64,000 bases of DNA from Cymodocea nodosa (Eukaryota > Streptophyta > Magnoliopsida > Alismatales > Cymodoceaceae), in the NCBI GenBank assembly GCA_036874045.1, contig CM072341.1, positions 9,002,501 to 9,066,500 on the forward strand. The letters are read 5' to 3'. Every line of letters begins with the position of its first letter. The first letter of the stretch is position 1. The notes below the pieces were generated by a model. The model was given only the letters and a program-made list of their open reading frames with translations. It was not told where the DNA came from and searched no databases. The position numbers and the translations under genes were made by a program. Shown here piece after piece: positions 24,206 to 35,744 of this stretch.

Positions 24206-24618
24206 CCGTGTGTATTTAAAAAGGGAGAAAAATATGTGCATGTTGATAAAATGCAGCATATAAATGATAGGACACGATGCAAGAATGTCAAAAGAAATTT
24301 TTAGAAAAATCAAGCTTAGTCATTTGAAAATCTTAATATTCTTGATCAATTTTCTTCATATTTAAAGAATATCGGATATTGGAAATCAAATAATGTTAGA
24401 AATGAAAGTTTCAACTCTGGTTTACATAGAGATAAATGTTCTGATAATTATAACACTAAGAGAAAGAAACGAAAAAATAATTATCAGAAAATAGATAAGT
24501 TGAAGTCTAAAAATGCAGATTATTTTGATATGACTCTCCCTAAAATTCTTGGACCCACTTAAAAATGGGTTCCAAGAGATAAAATCTCTTTTTGACTATT
24601 TTGTAGGTACACAAATCA
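24206..24618 (+). pseudogene. gag C-terminal remnant of element D
   Basis: The frame can be followed with two stops through an Asn/Lys-rich stretch to GPT-stop-KWVPRDKISF and a TGA at about 24591. This is the equivalent of the WVPRKSFS-stop end of gag in the B family. The zinc knuckle and N-terminus are not present, because element A interrupts the gene. A frame change separates it from the protease frame that follows. Confidence 0.7.
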
Positions 24619-25199
24619 AAATGGATAATGGACAGTGGAGCATCTAGCCACATGATAGGAGATATACGATTACTTACAGAAATAACAAAGACCAAGAACG
24701 GACAAGTTACCTTTGGAAATAAAAGCAAAACAAATATCCTTGGGTCTGGCAAGGTTTAGGTAACTGAGAAATGCTTTATAAATGATGTCTTATTAGTGGA
24801 AAACTTAGGTTTTAATTTATTGAGTGTTCCTATTTTAATGAAGTTTTACAGAGTAATTTTTGAAAAAAATTCTTGTAAAATTATGGACATGTCTACAAAC
24901 AAAATTTTATTCACTGCATACAAGAAAGGATCTATTTGTATTCTAAATTTGCCTTCTGATATTATTAAAGACAATGCTTGCTTAATTGCAAAAACAGATG
25001 AAATTATTTTATGGCATAGAAGGCTAGGACACTCAAATTTAAAATTATTACAAAAGCTGTCTAAAAAGAATCTAGTTAGAGGTTTACTTAGTATTAAGTA
25101 CTCGAAAGAGTTTATGTGTGATGCATGTCAACTAGGTAAATTACATAAAACATCCTTTAAAAGTTTAAATGAAATAACAAGCAAAAGAGTATTAGACTA
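24619..25199 (+). pseudogene. Protease and GAG-pre-integrase of element D
   Basis: Protease starts at KWIMDSGASSHMIGD with the D-S-G codons at 24631-24639. A TAG at 24757-24759 breaks it. VENLGFNLLSV, the zinc site WHRRLGHSN...CDACQLGK and the linker TSKRVLD follow. The frame is lost at about 25197, where one base is missing relative to the family and the integrase continues in another frame. The protease cuts the polyprotein; the pre-integrase zinc region assists integrase. Confidence 0.85.
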
Positions 25200-26453
25200 G
25201 TGCATATGGATTTATTTGGACCTACTAGGACAACCAGTCTAGGAGGTAAACATTATGCTTTTGTACTAGTTGATGACTATTCTAGATTTACTTGGGTCTA
25301 TTTTCTAGCTAATAAAACTGAAGTTTTTAAAATATTTAAGATATTCTGTAATAAAGTTCAAAATGAGCAAAATGTTAGAATTCAAAAACTTAGGCGTGAT
25401 CATGGTACAGAATTTGATAATGATCAAATGGACACCTTTTGTGAAGAATTAGGCATAGATCATTGGTACTCATTTCCAAGAGCTCCTTCACAAAATGGGA
25501 TAGTAGAATGTAAAAATAGATCACTTCAGGAAATGTCCAGAACCATGTTAAATGAGAATAAGTTACCACTATTTCTTTGGGTAGAAGCAGTTCGAACAGC
25601 ATGCTATGTTATAAATAGAGTACATCTAAGACCAATTTTAGATAAAACTCCTTATGAGATATGGTATAACAAGGTTCCTAAAATAACTTATTTAAAACCC
25701 TTTGGCTGTAAGTGTTTTATTTTAAACACTAAGGAACGAAGAGATAAATTTAGAGCCAAATCAGATGAGGGTATTTTTGTTGGTTATTCCACTAGAAGTA
25801 GGGCATATAGAATTTATAACAAATCAACAAAAATCATTGAGGAAACCCTGCATGTGAAATTTCATGAAAATTCTCATTTGGATTTAAGACATGCTGAAAA
25901 CTTTGATTCAGAAATTCTCCCAGAAATAGTACCAAATGATGTTGATAGAGAAATTGAGAGATTATCTAACGGAATAAGAAATCTAAGTTTGAATGATGAA
26001 AATTTAGAAGAAAATAATGTCATACCTATAGAAAATGTGGAACAACATAGAAGTTGGCGTTATGCTTCATCTCATCCTATCGATCAGATAATAGGCGATC
26101 CTAATCAAGGAGTTAGGACTAGGTCATCAGTAGTCAACATCTGTGGTGCCTATTCATTTGTTTCTTTACTAGAACCTAAGAAAATTGAAGATGCCTTAGA
26201 AGATGAATTTTGGTATTTAGCTGTGCAGGATGAGCTAAATCAATTTATAAGAAATGAGGTATGAGATCTAGTTCCACCACCTGAAAATCAATCCATAATT
26301 GGAACAAGGTGGGTATCTAGAAACAAAGTAGATCAAGATGGACATATAGTTAAAAATAAAGCTAGATTAGTTGCTCAAGGTTACAAGCAAGAGGAAGGAA
26401 TTGACTATGATGAAACATTTGCTCCTATTGCTAGACTAGAATGAATACGAATT
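25200..26453 (+). pseudogene. Integrase and RT N-terminus of element D
   Basis: Reads MHMDLFGPTRTTSLGG with the first catalytic Asp, then the second Asp in RRDHGTEFDNDQM and the Glu in NGIVECKNRSLQEM. The integrase C-terminal stretch KPFGCKCFILNT and EGIFVGYSTRSRAYR follows. Next is the RT approach (EDALEDEFWYLAVQDELNQFIRNE). TGA at 26262-26264 replaces the expected Trp, and a second TGA at 26442-26444 sits in the ARLE-stop-IRILL block. Otherwise the frame is open across 350 residues. Confidence 0.87.
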
Positions 26454-27704
26454 TTGTTAGCTTATGCTTGTTATATGGATTTCAAATTATATCAAATGGA
26501 TGTTAAGACTGATTTTTTAAATGGATATATAAAAGAAGAAGTGTATGTAAAACAACCTCTAGGTTTTGAAGATTCAAAACATCCTGAGTATGTTTATAAG
26601 CTTAAGAAGGCACTATATGGCCTTAAACAAGCTCCTAGATCTTGGTATGAGAGATTATCTAAATTCCTTATGGAAAAAGGGTATTGTATGGGAAAGACAG
26701 ATCACACTCTTTTTATTAAGAAGATCGAAAAAGATATATTGGTAGTTCAAATCTATGTAGATGACATCATATTTGGGGCAACAAATGATAAATTAGTTGA
26801 GTCCTTTTCAAAAGACATGACTAATCAATTTGAAATGAGTATGATGGGTGAACTATCATTTTTTCTAGGCTTAAAAATTAAGCAATTAGATCAGGGTACT
26901 TTTTTTTCACAAGAAAAATATACTCAAGATTTATTAAAGAGGTTTGGTTTAGACAACACTAAAATAAAGAATACACCAATGAGTACTATCACCAAGTTGG
27001 ATAAAGATGACTTTGGAAAAACTGTAGATGTAAAACAATATAGAAGTATGATTGGTTCATTACTTTATTTAACAGCTAGCCGACCAGATATTATGTTTAG
27101 TGTGTGTACTTGCGCTAGATATCAATCTAATCCTAAGGAATCACACCTACTTGCTGTTAAACAAATTTTTAACTATCTATTAGGAACCATCAATTTCAGA
27201 TTGTTTTACTTTAAACATAGTTCTTTAAACTTAGTAGGTTATAGTGATGCTGATTTTGCAGTATGTAAGTTTGAAAGAAAAAGCACTAGTGGCACTTGTC
27301 AATTATTAGGAAATATTTTAGTGTCATGGTTTAGCAAAAAGAAAAATTGTGTAGCATTATCTACAACTAAAGCTGAATATATAGCTATCGCACTTTGCTG
27401 TGCTCAAATCCTGTGGATCAAACAAACTTTAAAAGATTTTAATTTAGACTATGAACTAACTAAGATTTTCTGTGATAGTAGTTCTGCAATAAGTTTATTT
27501 AAAAATCCTGTCTTACATTCACGAGCAAAACATATAGAAGTTCGACATCATTTTCTAAGGGATAATGTTATAAAAGGAAAAATAGTATTAAATTTTGTTC
27601 CTACCACAAAACAATTAGCAGATCTATTTACAAAACCCTTAGATGAAAATACTTTTTCAAAATTACGATTAGAACTTGGTATTTGTAGGTTATCTGATAT
27701 TTAA
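26454..27704 (+). pseudogene. Reverse transcriptase and RNase H of element D
   Basis: 416 residues open to a TAA. RT has MDVKTDFLNG, VYVKQPLGFED, LKQAPRSWYERL and the catalytic IYVDDIIFG (Asp codons 26760-26765). RNase H has SDADFAVCKFERKSTSGTCQ, LSTTKAEYIA, FCDSSSAISL and HIEVRHHFLRDNV, and ends LADLFTKPLDENTF. This is the longest undamaged pol piece in the window. The style (VYVKQP, FEMSMMGELSFFLGLKI) is that of SIRE/Maximus-type copia. It is scored as a pseudogene because the upstream polyprotein is broken. Confidence 0.88.
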
Positions 27705-28916
27705 ATGGTTCTGTTCATTGCTTTTTGGTTTGTTATAAAGGTAGTTTTAGAATTTAATGTCTTTATTATTAAAAAAAAAAGACAAAATATCTATTTTCAA
27801 ATTATAGTTTTCTGGTAGTTAAGAATTTATGAAATTATGATTTTTATTGAAGTCAATTTATTTAAGAAAAATTTAGAAAATATTACTTAAGGAAAGTTAA
27901 ATTGATTCAATGTGAGTGCCAACTGTATTTTTGTTACTTATGCATATGCTATTACAGAGATTTTAACAGGAAAATACATAGAAAGTATGCACTTTTTATT
28001 AAAGGAAAGTTATTAACATTCTGTAAGAAAAATTAAGTCTTGTGGTTGCCTCTAATTTAATTTACTGTCTTGTTTTAATTTTTTGTTTGTTTTTGTCTGC
28101 AATTACTTGAGTAATTAAGTCTGTTGGGGGATCTTAAACCCTAGTCACTTGAACCAACTAGTTTGGGATGTACTGATTGAAAACTCATTTTGCAAGTAAT
28201 TTAGATTACAATTAAAAATTAAAAAAAAAAATACCAATTCTCACTTGTCATTAAGTAATTGGTTATCTTTCCCCTAAGCAAGGGATTGTGATCACGTAAA
28301 AAGATGATATTGTGGGAGGTAATACATAATATATATATATGAATATAAACAAAAAAAAAGAAAAAAAAAAGGGAAAAAGGGGCAATGTACTCAAGCTTAA
28401 TTTATCTTTCAAGGTGTTATAACAATCCTACCATAATTTGTGCATATAATCTTTATTTTTTTCTTGTTATTATCTACTCTTTACACATAATGTACGATAT
28501 TTATTGTCTTAAGTTTATGTACTCATTATTGAATTCTTTTAAGTTCCTGAAGGTATATCTTTATGAATTATCTTTTGTAAACTGAATAAGATAAAAGCTA
28601 GAAAGTCTAAATCGTTAAATCTACTACTTCTTTTTGAATTTAATTCATATTTAAAAATTTTTTTTTTTTTAGAGAGACTCAAATCTATTTAAGGCTTAAC
28701 ATCCTTTTTAAGTAAGCTATTTGACCTTTTAAAGCCAAATCTATTGAAGGGCTTGGCAACCCAGTTTAAGTATGCCATAGATTCTTTACACTATATTTAT
28801 GTAGGGGGAGCAATTTCTCGTATAATAATTCATCTCTTATGAACTATTATATGTTTTCATGAAAGAATATGCATAATTTCAGGAAATACACTTTAATTAA
28901 GTACATTTCTGAATTG
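27705..28916 (+). other. Post-pol spacer of D, first part
   Basis: About 1.2 kb with no supportable gene. It holds A-rich runs (27768-27781 and 28351-28380, the latter ending in AAAAAGGGGC) and a GTAGGGGGAG tract at 28801-28810. The tract is equivalent to the CTCCCCCTAC tract in the B-family spacer. Confidence 0.5.
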
Positions 28917-29732
28917 TCGGTGACTTGCAGGCTTTTTAATTCTGAAGTATCCGAATTTTCTATTGTTTCGGCAAGTTATATTGCACGTATTAGACAATTA
29001 TGTTTTAAAACGTTCAGGAGAATATTTTATTATTTCCTGAAGTACACGTGTCAAAACCATAATGCATGACTTAAGTGGAGTTTCGGTAAGTTATTTGTAA
29101 CTCTCCGAAATGCATCTGGGCATCGGATAGTTAGATTTGTAACTGTTTGAAACATCTCTTTATTATAAAACTGCTTAAGTACACGTGTCGTGATTTGGAA
29201 GATTGACTTAAGTTATCTTTCGGAAGGTTATCTGTAACTCTCCGAATTGTGCCTGAGCATCGGATAGTTGGGTTTATAAGTTTCCGAAACTTTCTGAACA
29301 CCTTAAGTTCAAATTGTGCACGTGTTGAATTTCACTGCTTTATAATGTCTCAATCGAATCTTGAACAGTTATGTTTAACTCTTCGACTTTTGCACCTATC
29401 CATTCGAGAAACTCGAATAGTTATCATAAGTCTTCGAGTTTTCTTAATTTTCACTTAGCCCGAAGTTATTTTCTTTGCATGAATAGTTACGCTAAGTATT
29501 CTACTTTTGTTGGTTGTAAAACTCGTATAGTTAATGTAAGCACTCGAGTTATTTATTAGTAACGGATCTTATATTTATGATTTCAATGATTGAATCTGTT
29601 TATCCGTTTATAAACTCGAAGAGTTATAAATGTTTTACTAACAACCTTTTGTGTTTCTACCTTGGTAAAACCCTAGTTTCGTAATCTTCACTTCCACTAA
29701 GTTCTATAGTTCACAACGAAGCTTAATCGACA
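28917..29732 (+). promoter_or_regulatory. LTR-like palindrome array before the env-like ORF of D
   Basis: About 800 bp containing at least eight imperfect palindromes of the form TCGG-A-GTTA ... TAACT-CCGA or ACTCGAATAGTTA ... CTTCGAGTT. The box CTCTTTATTATAAAACT followed by ACACGTGTC lies at about 29155-29190. The same combination (CTCTTTATATTATAAAACT, then ACACGTGTC) lies in the B LTR at about 13267-13300. The array ends about 90 bp before the ATG at 29733. A promoter role is inference. Confidence 0.5.
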
Positions 29733-32700
29733 ATGTCAAGACGTGGAAGAGGATGTGGTAGAATGACAAAAGTGCAGAAAAGAGAGCTGGAACTTCAGAA
29801 AATGTAGAATGAAATCAAGGACATCTATTCAAGGTACACTTTTACAAATGAAATACTACATGAAATTAGAAAAGCTGTTCAAGATGAGAAAAATTTCTAT
29901 TGGAAGTTTATTTGCAATTATGCTGAAACACAATTTAGACTAAAACAAATTGAACTTTCAGCATTACAACTTTGGAAACGAACTTTACAACCTAACCTTG
30001 TGGTTGTTACAAGTTCTGGACAGATACTTGAAAGATCGATACAGTCTATCACTTATTATGGAAAGAAATGGGGACCAATGATAGAAAATGCAAATAGGGA
30101 ATTAGAAACATTGTATTTCCAATATTATTTTCCCTCAGCTGCTTTAGATGACATTCAATAGTACATAAATGAAAAGAAAACTACCATTAGCAAAATGGGC
30201 CTTCAAAGTGAAGGACAAAGAGTTTATCAACTTAAAATGGTAGAGGTTGAGAGCTTAAAACTCTATATTCCATTATTACAACCTAGGCATCATGGTGAAG
30301 GACCATCAAGACCCCAGGTGCCTTTAATATGAGAAATTAAGACAATTTTAGAACCTCCTGAACAACCTGAAATACTACAGACATATAGTCGGAAAAAGAA
30401 AAAGACAATTGAATATTTTGGACTAACTACAGTGTTGTGCGGAAAGATCAAACAAACGTGGAGCATCTAGGGGTAGCGGGAAGAAGAGATCTGCGTGGAA
30501 GAGAGGATTGCGAGTGGAGAATTCGAAGAACAACAAATTTACATGGTTTCCCAACACGGGTACGTCTATGGGTGATCAATCTATCGTGATTCCTTGCTGT
30601 ATGGTTGCTAGTACAAAGAAGGGGGAGAACGAAATCAAGGAATGGTTTGGCATGGCATCCCTTGGACGTGGATGACCCCTTACATATATAGGGGCAACAG
30701 TTGGTGATACACAAAAGACAAGTTTGCCCCTGTACAAATTATCAAAGAAATACAATCATATACAAAGACACATACATATACTTGATGGAAGACACATGCA
30801 TCACATGCAGGTGTACAAGGAATATTGCAGCAAAAAGAAGAATCAATGAAAAATAGAAAACTATGCTCCATTGTAGAAGCTGGACAGACATTTTTGTCAA
30901 GAATACTAGCAGATTTGACAAATATTGGCTTACAAGCATATACTCTAAGGTATTGTATCACATTAGTGCATAATGTATGTTTTCATATAATGGACAGTTT
31001 TTTACACAATGCTACAAGCACATATTCTTTTCCTACAGAAATAGAGCATGTAGGCAATTTTGATGATACATATACAGATGATATCAATTTTGATGATATT
31101 TTTGATGATATAGACACTGAGTCTATGAATATAGAAGATATTTCATCTAAAGAGGAATGTACAAATATTCTTCCTCTAACTGTATCATGGATAGAAAATT
31201 TTGATTTTTGGTATAGTTGCTTATACTACAGTTTATACATATGGTTATGTCTGTTATAGTATATAATATACTTGTTGACAAATGTATATAATCAACAATA
31301 TACACAGTTACAAATTTAATATCACACTGCCTATGTCTCAAGAATAGAAATTTCAGAAATACAAGATGATTCTATTATACAAACAGATATAGAATATTCT
31401 TTCATATAGAGACAGTTGTTGTATAGATCTATTATAGACATACATGTTGCTGATAGACAGATTGATATAGATACTGTTGCTACTAAAATGTTTCCAGAAG
31501 AATAAATAGAAGAAATTTAGTAAATTATTGATACGACAATAACAGATATTTCAGACATTTATACTAGTTTTGATAGAAATTCCACGAGTTCTGAAAGATC
31601 TGAAAATATAGATGTTGCTGATAATATTGAAACAAGTCCTAGATCAAAACATCATGATAGGAAAATACCTAATCTTGAATAGAGTTTAGATGATAATACA
31701 TTATTATGGTTTAGAAATAGTTCCTATTATGACAAATTTCAAACATATAAAACTTTTACAATTTTATATTCAAGACTAGTTAAGTTTGAAGGGATGGCAC
31801 ATATACAAGAAATGTTTGAATTTCAAGGCTTGTTGACTCTACTTCCACAACAACCATGCCATCTTGTTATACCCGAACTTATCAGCTGTTTTTACTCAAA
31901 CTTAACAGTGGAAGACAGTATTCCTATTTCCAATATACAAGAAAATGACATATATTTAACTCCTGATTTACTTTATCAAGTACTTGGTTTGAAAAATGAA
32001 GGAGTTATATTATCAGAAAGAAAATAGGTTTATCATTTGGGATGGGACATTCAAACTTTAGCCAAAGATCCAATTGCCAACAAATCATTGAGGTTACTAA
32101 ATGACTTAAATGGCTACGCACATTTTATTGTAAAAATACTGCATGCTTCATTGTTTCAGAGGTTTGGTCATGGTGCAGAAGTTGGCAGATGTTGTCTTTA
32201 TGCTACATATGCATTAATTAACCATATACAGGTGAACTGGTATGATATTTTTGTTTCTCATACTTACATTTGAAGAGTAAATTATTTTATGGTGATACGA
32301 TTTTGAGAATTGTGGCAAGTCAAACAAATATTACACCTTAGCCATAGAAAAGATTAAAATCAAGATCTTTCTCTACAAAGGAACTCCAAAAATATCAGGA
32401 AGCAGATACACCTGTCCTCAGACAACAATAACAACAGGATCGGCAAACATAGTCACAACAGCAACAACAACAATCCACACAATTTTCAGAACTCTAGCAA
32501 CATACAAATATACAACAAGATATACATACAGATATACAACAAGATATACATATAGATACACATACAGGTATAGATACAGACATTCATACTGAATTTTTAC
32601 AACAACCATCACAAGTTTCTCAAAATGATTTAGATCAAGCATTACTTGATTAGATAAACAAAGTTAGTACAGAAATTCCAAAGAAAATTTCAAATACTTT

Positions 32701-32734
32701 GATTGATATTTTTCGAAGACACAAAGGCTTGTGA
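29733..32734 (+). pseudogene. Post-pol env-like ORF of element D, split by a solo LTR
   Basis: Begins ATG, MSRRGRGCGRM, another basic N-terminus like the B-family protein. It continues with a helical region (YYFPSAALDD) to about 30432, where a solo LTR intervenes (30433-30805). After the LTR come an Asp/Glu/Ile-rich stretch and the globular part: FEFQGLLTLLP, ISCFYSNLTVED, LTPDLLYQVLGLKNEG, LHASLFQRFGHG and CCLYATYALINH. The tail has Gln-rich repeats and DIQQDIHTD-type repeats (about 32500-32590), then TLIDIFRRHKGL-stop. Several stops break it (for example after 32024 and at 32272). Function unknown; it shares order and motifs with 36769-39040. Confidence 0.65.
30433..30805 (-). mobile_element. 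Solo LTR of family A, inverted, in the env-like ORF of D
   Basis: 373 bp reading TGTTGTGCGG to GCATCACA on the + strand, the reverse complement of the A LTR at 23836-24205 with scattered substitutions. The flanks are TACAG (30428-30432) and TGCAG (30806-30810), a target duplication with one mismatch. It is older than a fresh insertion and has lost the second LTR and the internal part by recombination. Confidence 0.85.
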
Positions 32735-33009
32735 TAATACAAATTATGTATTACATGATTTATTTCTTGTAATTTGTAACCAAAAATATTATGTCAACTG
32801 TTTACTGAATTTAATGTTATGTGATTATTTTTCATAGTTTATGTTTAAACAGTTTATGCTTAATCCATAAATTTTATGTATGTTTGAAACTATCGTTTTG
32901 ATTAATATATACTTAGTAAGATTTCCTTCCTTACATTTAACTTGCTTAACTTCCTAAAGGGGGAGAAAATAGTTTGTTTACTTTTTTATAATGCCAAAAA
33001 GGGGGAGAT
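32735..33009 (+). promoter_or_regulatory. 3' untranslated region and polypurine tracts of D
   Basis: Two polypurine tracts: AAAGGGGGAGAAAATAG near 32956 and AAAAAGGGGGAGAT ending at the LTR start (32996-33009). The second is the expected primer for plus-strand synthesis. No gene seen. Confidence 0.7.
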
Positions 33010-34172
33010 TGTTAGGTATTTAATTTTGATGATATATGCTTTATTAACGTTTTTAAATAAGTCTACATAATATTCTCTAAGTATACTAGTTAACAGATTA
33101 TCGGAAAGTTTCATTTTTATGTTGGATAAATTAAAGATTTCCGAAGAGTTAGATTTGCAATAGTTAAACCTTTGGATAGTTAACGTTTCGTTTTTGTCGA
33201 ATACTTTATATTAAAAACTCATATAGTTATGTTATCTGCACGTGTGTTTTTAATGTTTTAAGTTGTCACGTGTTTTCCATGTGCGTTCGGTAATGAAAAA
33301 TCGAATAGTTAGATAACTGTTCGAGTTTTATAAAAGGACTAACGAACAGATAAATTTCCTTATTTAGTCATGTGTTATGTAGGTGCAAAAACTCGAAGAG
33401 TTATCGATAAGTGTTAGAGTTTTTACAAGACTTAAAGGATAAGTGTTCGACTAAATTGAAGACTTAGAAGATATTCTACAAGACTCCAGGAAGATAAAAG
33501 TCTCGATGTATCTACGAGTGGAGATCGTGGAAATTCAAAATGATTGTGGAGAAAGTGGAAACTCAAAAAGATAGTAATTTGGATTAAAGAAAAAATTAGT
33601 ACGTGGATTATGGATTGTGGATTAAGTGGATGAACATGTTGAACGTGAAAGACAACAGAGTTCGACTACAAATAGAGAGTACGAGCTACGTTACAGAAGG
33701 GGATCCCAATCTCAAAAACCAAGTCTGAATATTCAATCTGGATCCCTAACTGAAAAGTTAAGTTGGAATATTCATATTCTGAAAAATTCTCCAACATTAA
33801 AAGAAGTTCAAAATTCCAAGCAATTTCAGAAAAGGAGCTGCAAACACAAGAAGTCTGGAAATTTGACAACTGGAGAAGAAGAAATACAGAAGTGAGCAAA
33901 GAGAAAGAAAGAAGCTATGTGCATAAAGATTAGGTTTTATACAATTCAAAATTAGTTTTGAATAAGAGCTTTGTTTTTCTATTTGAATTGTATATCAAAC
34001 ATTACTGTATCAAAACCTTCAAGAAGGGAATTGAGTTGAAAAGATATGGTAAATTCTGTCTTTAAATAAAGAATAGAATTTCATTCACGTGTTTTGTGCT
34101 CTTGTTTTATCCGCTAGTATTTAATTACTGAAAACACAATTCAGCCCCCTCTTGTGATACAGACGATCCTAT
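33010..34172 (+). repeat. 3' LTR of element D
   Basis: 1,163 bp from TGTTAGGTAT to GATCCTATA; the expected terminal CA is changed to TA. U3 has ACTCGAAGAGTTA-type palindromes at 33090-33430 and a TATAAAAGG box at 33329-33337. The U5 end has CAGCCCCCTCTTGTG, aligned with the end of the B LTR. The matching 5' LTR is outside the window. A 90-codon ORF inside (33626-33895) is not supported. Confidence 0.85.
33329..33337 (+). promoter_or_regulatory. TATA box of D LTR
   Basis: TATAAAAGG 320 bp into the LTR, directly downstream of the palindromes. The same sequence is used in the B-family LTRs. Transcription start is inferred near 33365. Confidence 0.6.
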
Positions 34173-34232
34173 AGGCTGCAGACTAGTTTCAGCCTGTTTT
34201 TCTTCTTATCTTTGCTCTTGCTGTTGCTGCTC

Positions 34233-35192
34233 CTACTCCTCTTCAGAATCGGATAGCAGGTATACAAAAATCGGCTCTACAGGCCCTATTGATGTTGGTA
34301 TTTCAGATTTAATCTCCTCTTGATATTCAAGCACTATCTCTTTTCCTTTCCTTCTTCTGATTAATTTTGCCTGATCTTCCTCTTCTTCTTCTGAGATTAA
34401 ATCTACAAAAATGGGCTCTACAGGCCTTTGAGCCACAGGTACTAGCTCTTCCTGTTTAGCTTTTTCTATAATTTCTAGCCTCGAAGGACCAGCTTCAGCT
34501 CCTCTTGTAGTAGGTTTGGCAGTAGTTTCTTTATGTTGTTCCACTTTAATTTTATATTGGGCTTTCAACTTTTCTGTAGCCCTCTTTTTGCATCGTGCAT
34601 CAAACACCAGATGTGCTATAGCTACTGCCAATTCTTTTGGTTCTCCTTAGTCTTTTCCTATATGAACCAGTTCTTGAAATTCTCTTCTTTTTTCCTCAGT
34701 AGAAGGCCCCAAAATTGTTGGTCATTCCAACGGCCTTGGTGGTGGAACTAAAGGTCCTAGCTACTATTCCTTAGGAACAGGTCTTTCAGCAGTCGGTTCC
34801 TCTTGTTCTTCAGTTTCTTGCTCTTCATTTTCTTTCCTTTGTTGCTCCCAGATTGCCCACTGAGTCCGTCTACCTATGTGCGTTTTGAACCAGAGGCGGG
34901 ACTTACGCTGGATTAGTTCTAGGGCAACTTCATTATTTGGCCTAATTCTTCTCTCTCTACTTACAACTACTTCCGTAGCAACTTTGATTCTAGTTTCCAT
35001 TATCTAAGGTATTTGTATACCCAAATCTACTAACACTTTCCTCCAATAGAAAAGGTCAGATTCTACCTTTCGTAGCTCTTTTTCTCTCGTCGTGTTCTTG
35101 ATTTTCTACCTCGTGTGCCATTCCTCTAAATCTTTAAGAAATTCTGACGTGTCAACTACATTTTCCCAGAACTTAGGTGTCATCTTCCTCAT
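34233..35192 (-). pseudogene. Acidic post-pol-type ORF of fragment E, function unknown
   Basis: One frame of 320 codons from ATG (MRKMTPKFWENVVDTSEF) to a stop after LSDSEEE. It is rich in Glu, Lys, Arg and Gln. Two units of about 17 residues near the C-terminus repeat each other: RPVEPIFVDLISEEEEE and GPVEPIFVYLLSDSEEE. A basic RRRKGKE patch lies between them and could act as a nuclear signal. Six or more in-frame stops break the frame. I do not recognise the family. The position and upstream motifs suggest a post-pol ORF of another retroelement, but the sequence does not align by eye with the B or D proteins. Confidence 0.45.
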
Positions 35193-35744
35193 CGTGGAGT
35201 TACACAACGGAACAGAATCGCTTTGATCTCTATTGTTCTAAGTTCTAAATGATTTTGTGGATAATGCCCCCAAACCCTAAGTTTAGTCAGGTAATCGGGT
35301 CATTTCCCACGCAAAACTCTCCCTCTCTCATCCGCGGAATTACGGTTAACTCCACAGACATAGTTCGTGGACTTAACTACAGTACTCTATTGAGTTAGAG
35401 TTAACTCAACGGGGTAAATTCGTTAACTTATCCTAGACTCAACGGAGTAAGTTCGTTGAGTTATGTGTAACTCAACAGACTTCTCGTAAAGTTATATCTA
35501 ATAAAAATGCATATAATAATAATTTTTACTTCGGTCAAGATTGAAGAATTTTCGGTCTAGTCGATCTTACTTTTTTCACACTTTAAAATTTTTCGGTCAA
35601 ACTGTTATATTCCTCGGTTGAACCTAAATTACATATATATATATATATATATTCCTATCGATTGAATCGATACTATACTTTGGTAACACCGACATTAAAC
35701 TAAATATAATATAAATATCTTTTTTTATATTTTTATGTTTCAGT
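35193..35744. other. Non-coding part of fragment E
   Basis: Contains inverted words GAGTTAACTCAACGG and TCAACGGAGTAAGTTCGTTGA (35400-35470), TTCGGTCAAG-type repeats (35530-35610), an AT dinucleotide run (35632-35652) and a CGATTGAATCG palindrome near 35660. No gene seen. It ends where B2 LTR sequence starts without a target duplication. Confidence 0.5.

Larger units (their letters stand above)
24206..34172 (+). mobile_element. SIRE-like copia retrotransposon D, 5' part missing from window
   Basis: Plus-strand element entered in the middle of gag because element A inserted there. In order: gag tail, protease, GAG-pre-integrase, integrase, RT, RNase H, a 2-kb spacer with palindromes, an env-like ORF, a polypurine tract, and an LTR at 33010-34172. 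It is the only element here that keeps all pol domains in order, although frameshifts and stops disable it. A solo LTR of family A (30433-30805) lies in its env-like ORF. The 3' LTR end is followed by GGCTG. Pol motifs are close to those of B, but D belongs to a distinct family. Confidence 0.88.
34173..35744 (-). mobile_element. Fragment E, unassigned retroelement post-pol region
   Basis: Between the D LTR and the truncated B2 LTR. It holds one acidic - strand ORF and, upstream of it, a block of ACTCAACGGAGT and GTTGAGTT words like those of the spacers before the other post-pol ORFs. The assignment as a Sirevirus-type remnant rests on this arrangement only. No LTR, gag or pol is seen. Confidence 0.45.

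Noticed and set aside
29371-29559. Short ORFs in the palindrome-rich spacer of D (also 28869-29069, 29249-29458)
   Set aside because: They overlap the repeated motif array and have no protein features; a regulatory reading is more economical.
30680-30961. 93-codon and 88-codon - strand ORFs across the solo A LTR
   Set aside because: They cross the LTR boundary into D sequence, so they are chance frames.
33626-33895. 89-codon ORF in the D LTR
   Set aside because: Downstream of the TATA box in the R/U5 part; composition follows the LTR and no homologous ORF was seen in the B LTR.
35632-35652. AT dinucleotide runs here and near 2243, 14279 and 36618
   Set aside because: Ordinary microsatellites in AT-rich DNA; no further meaning claimed.
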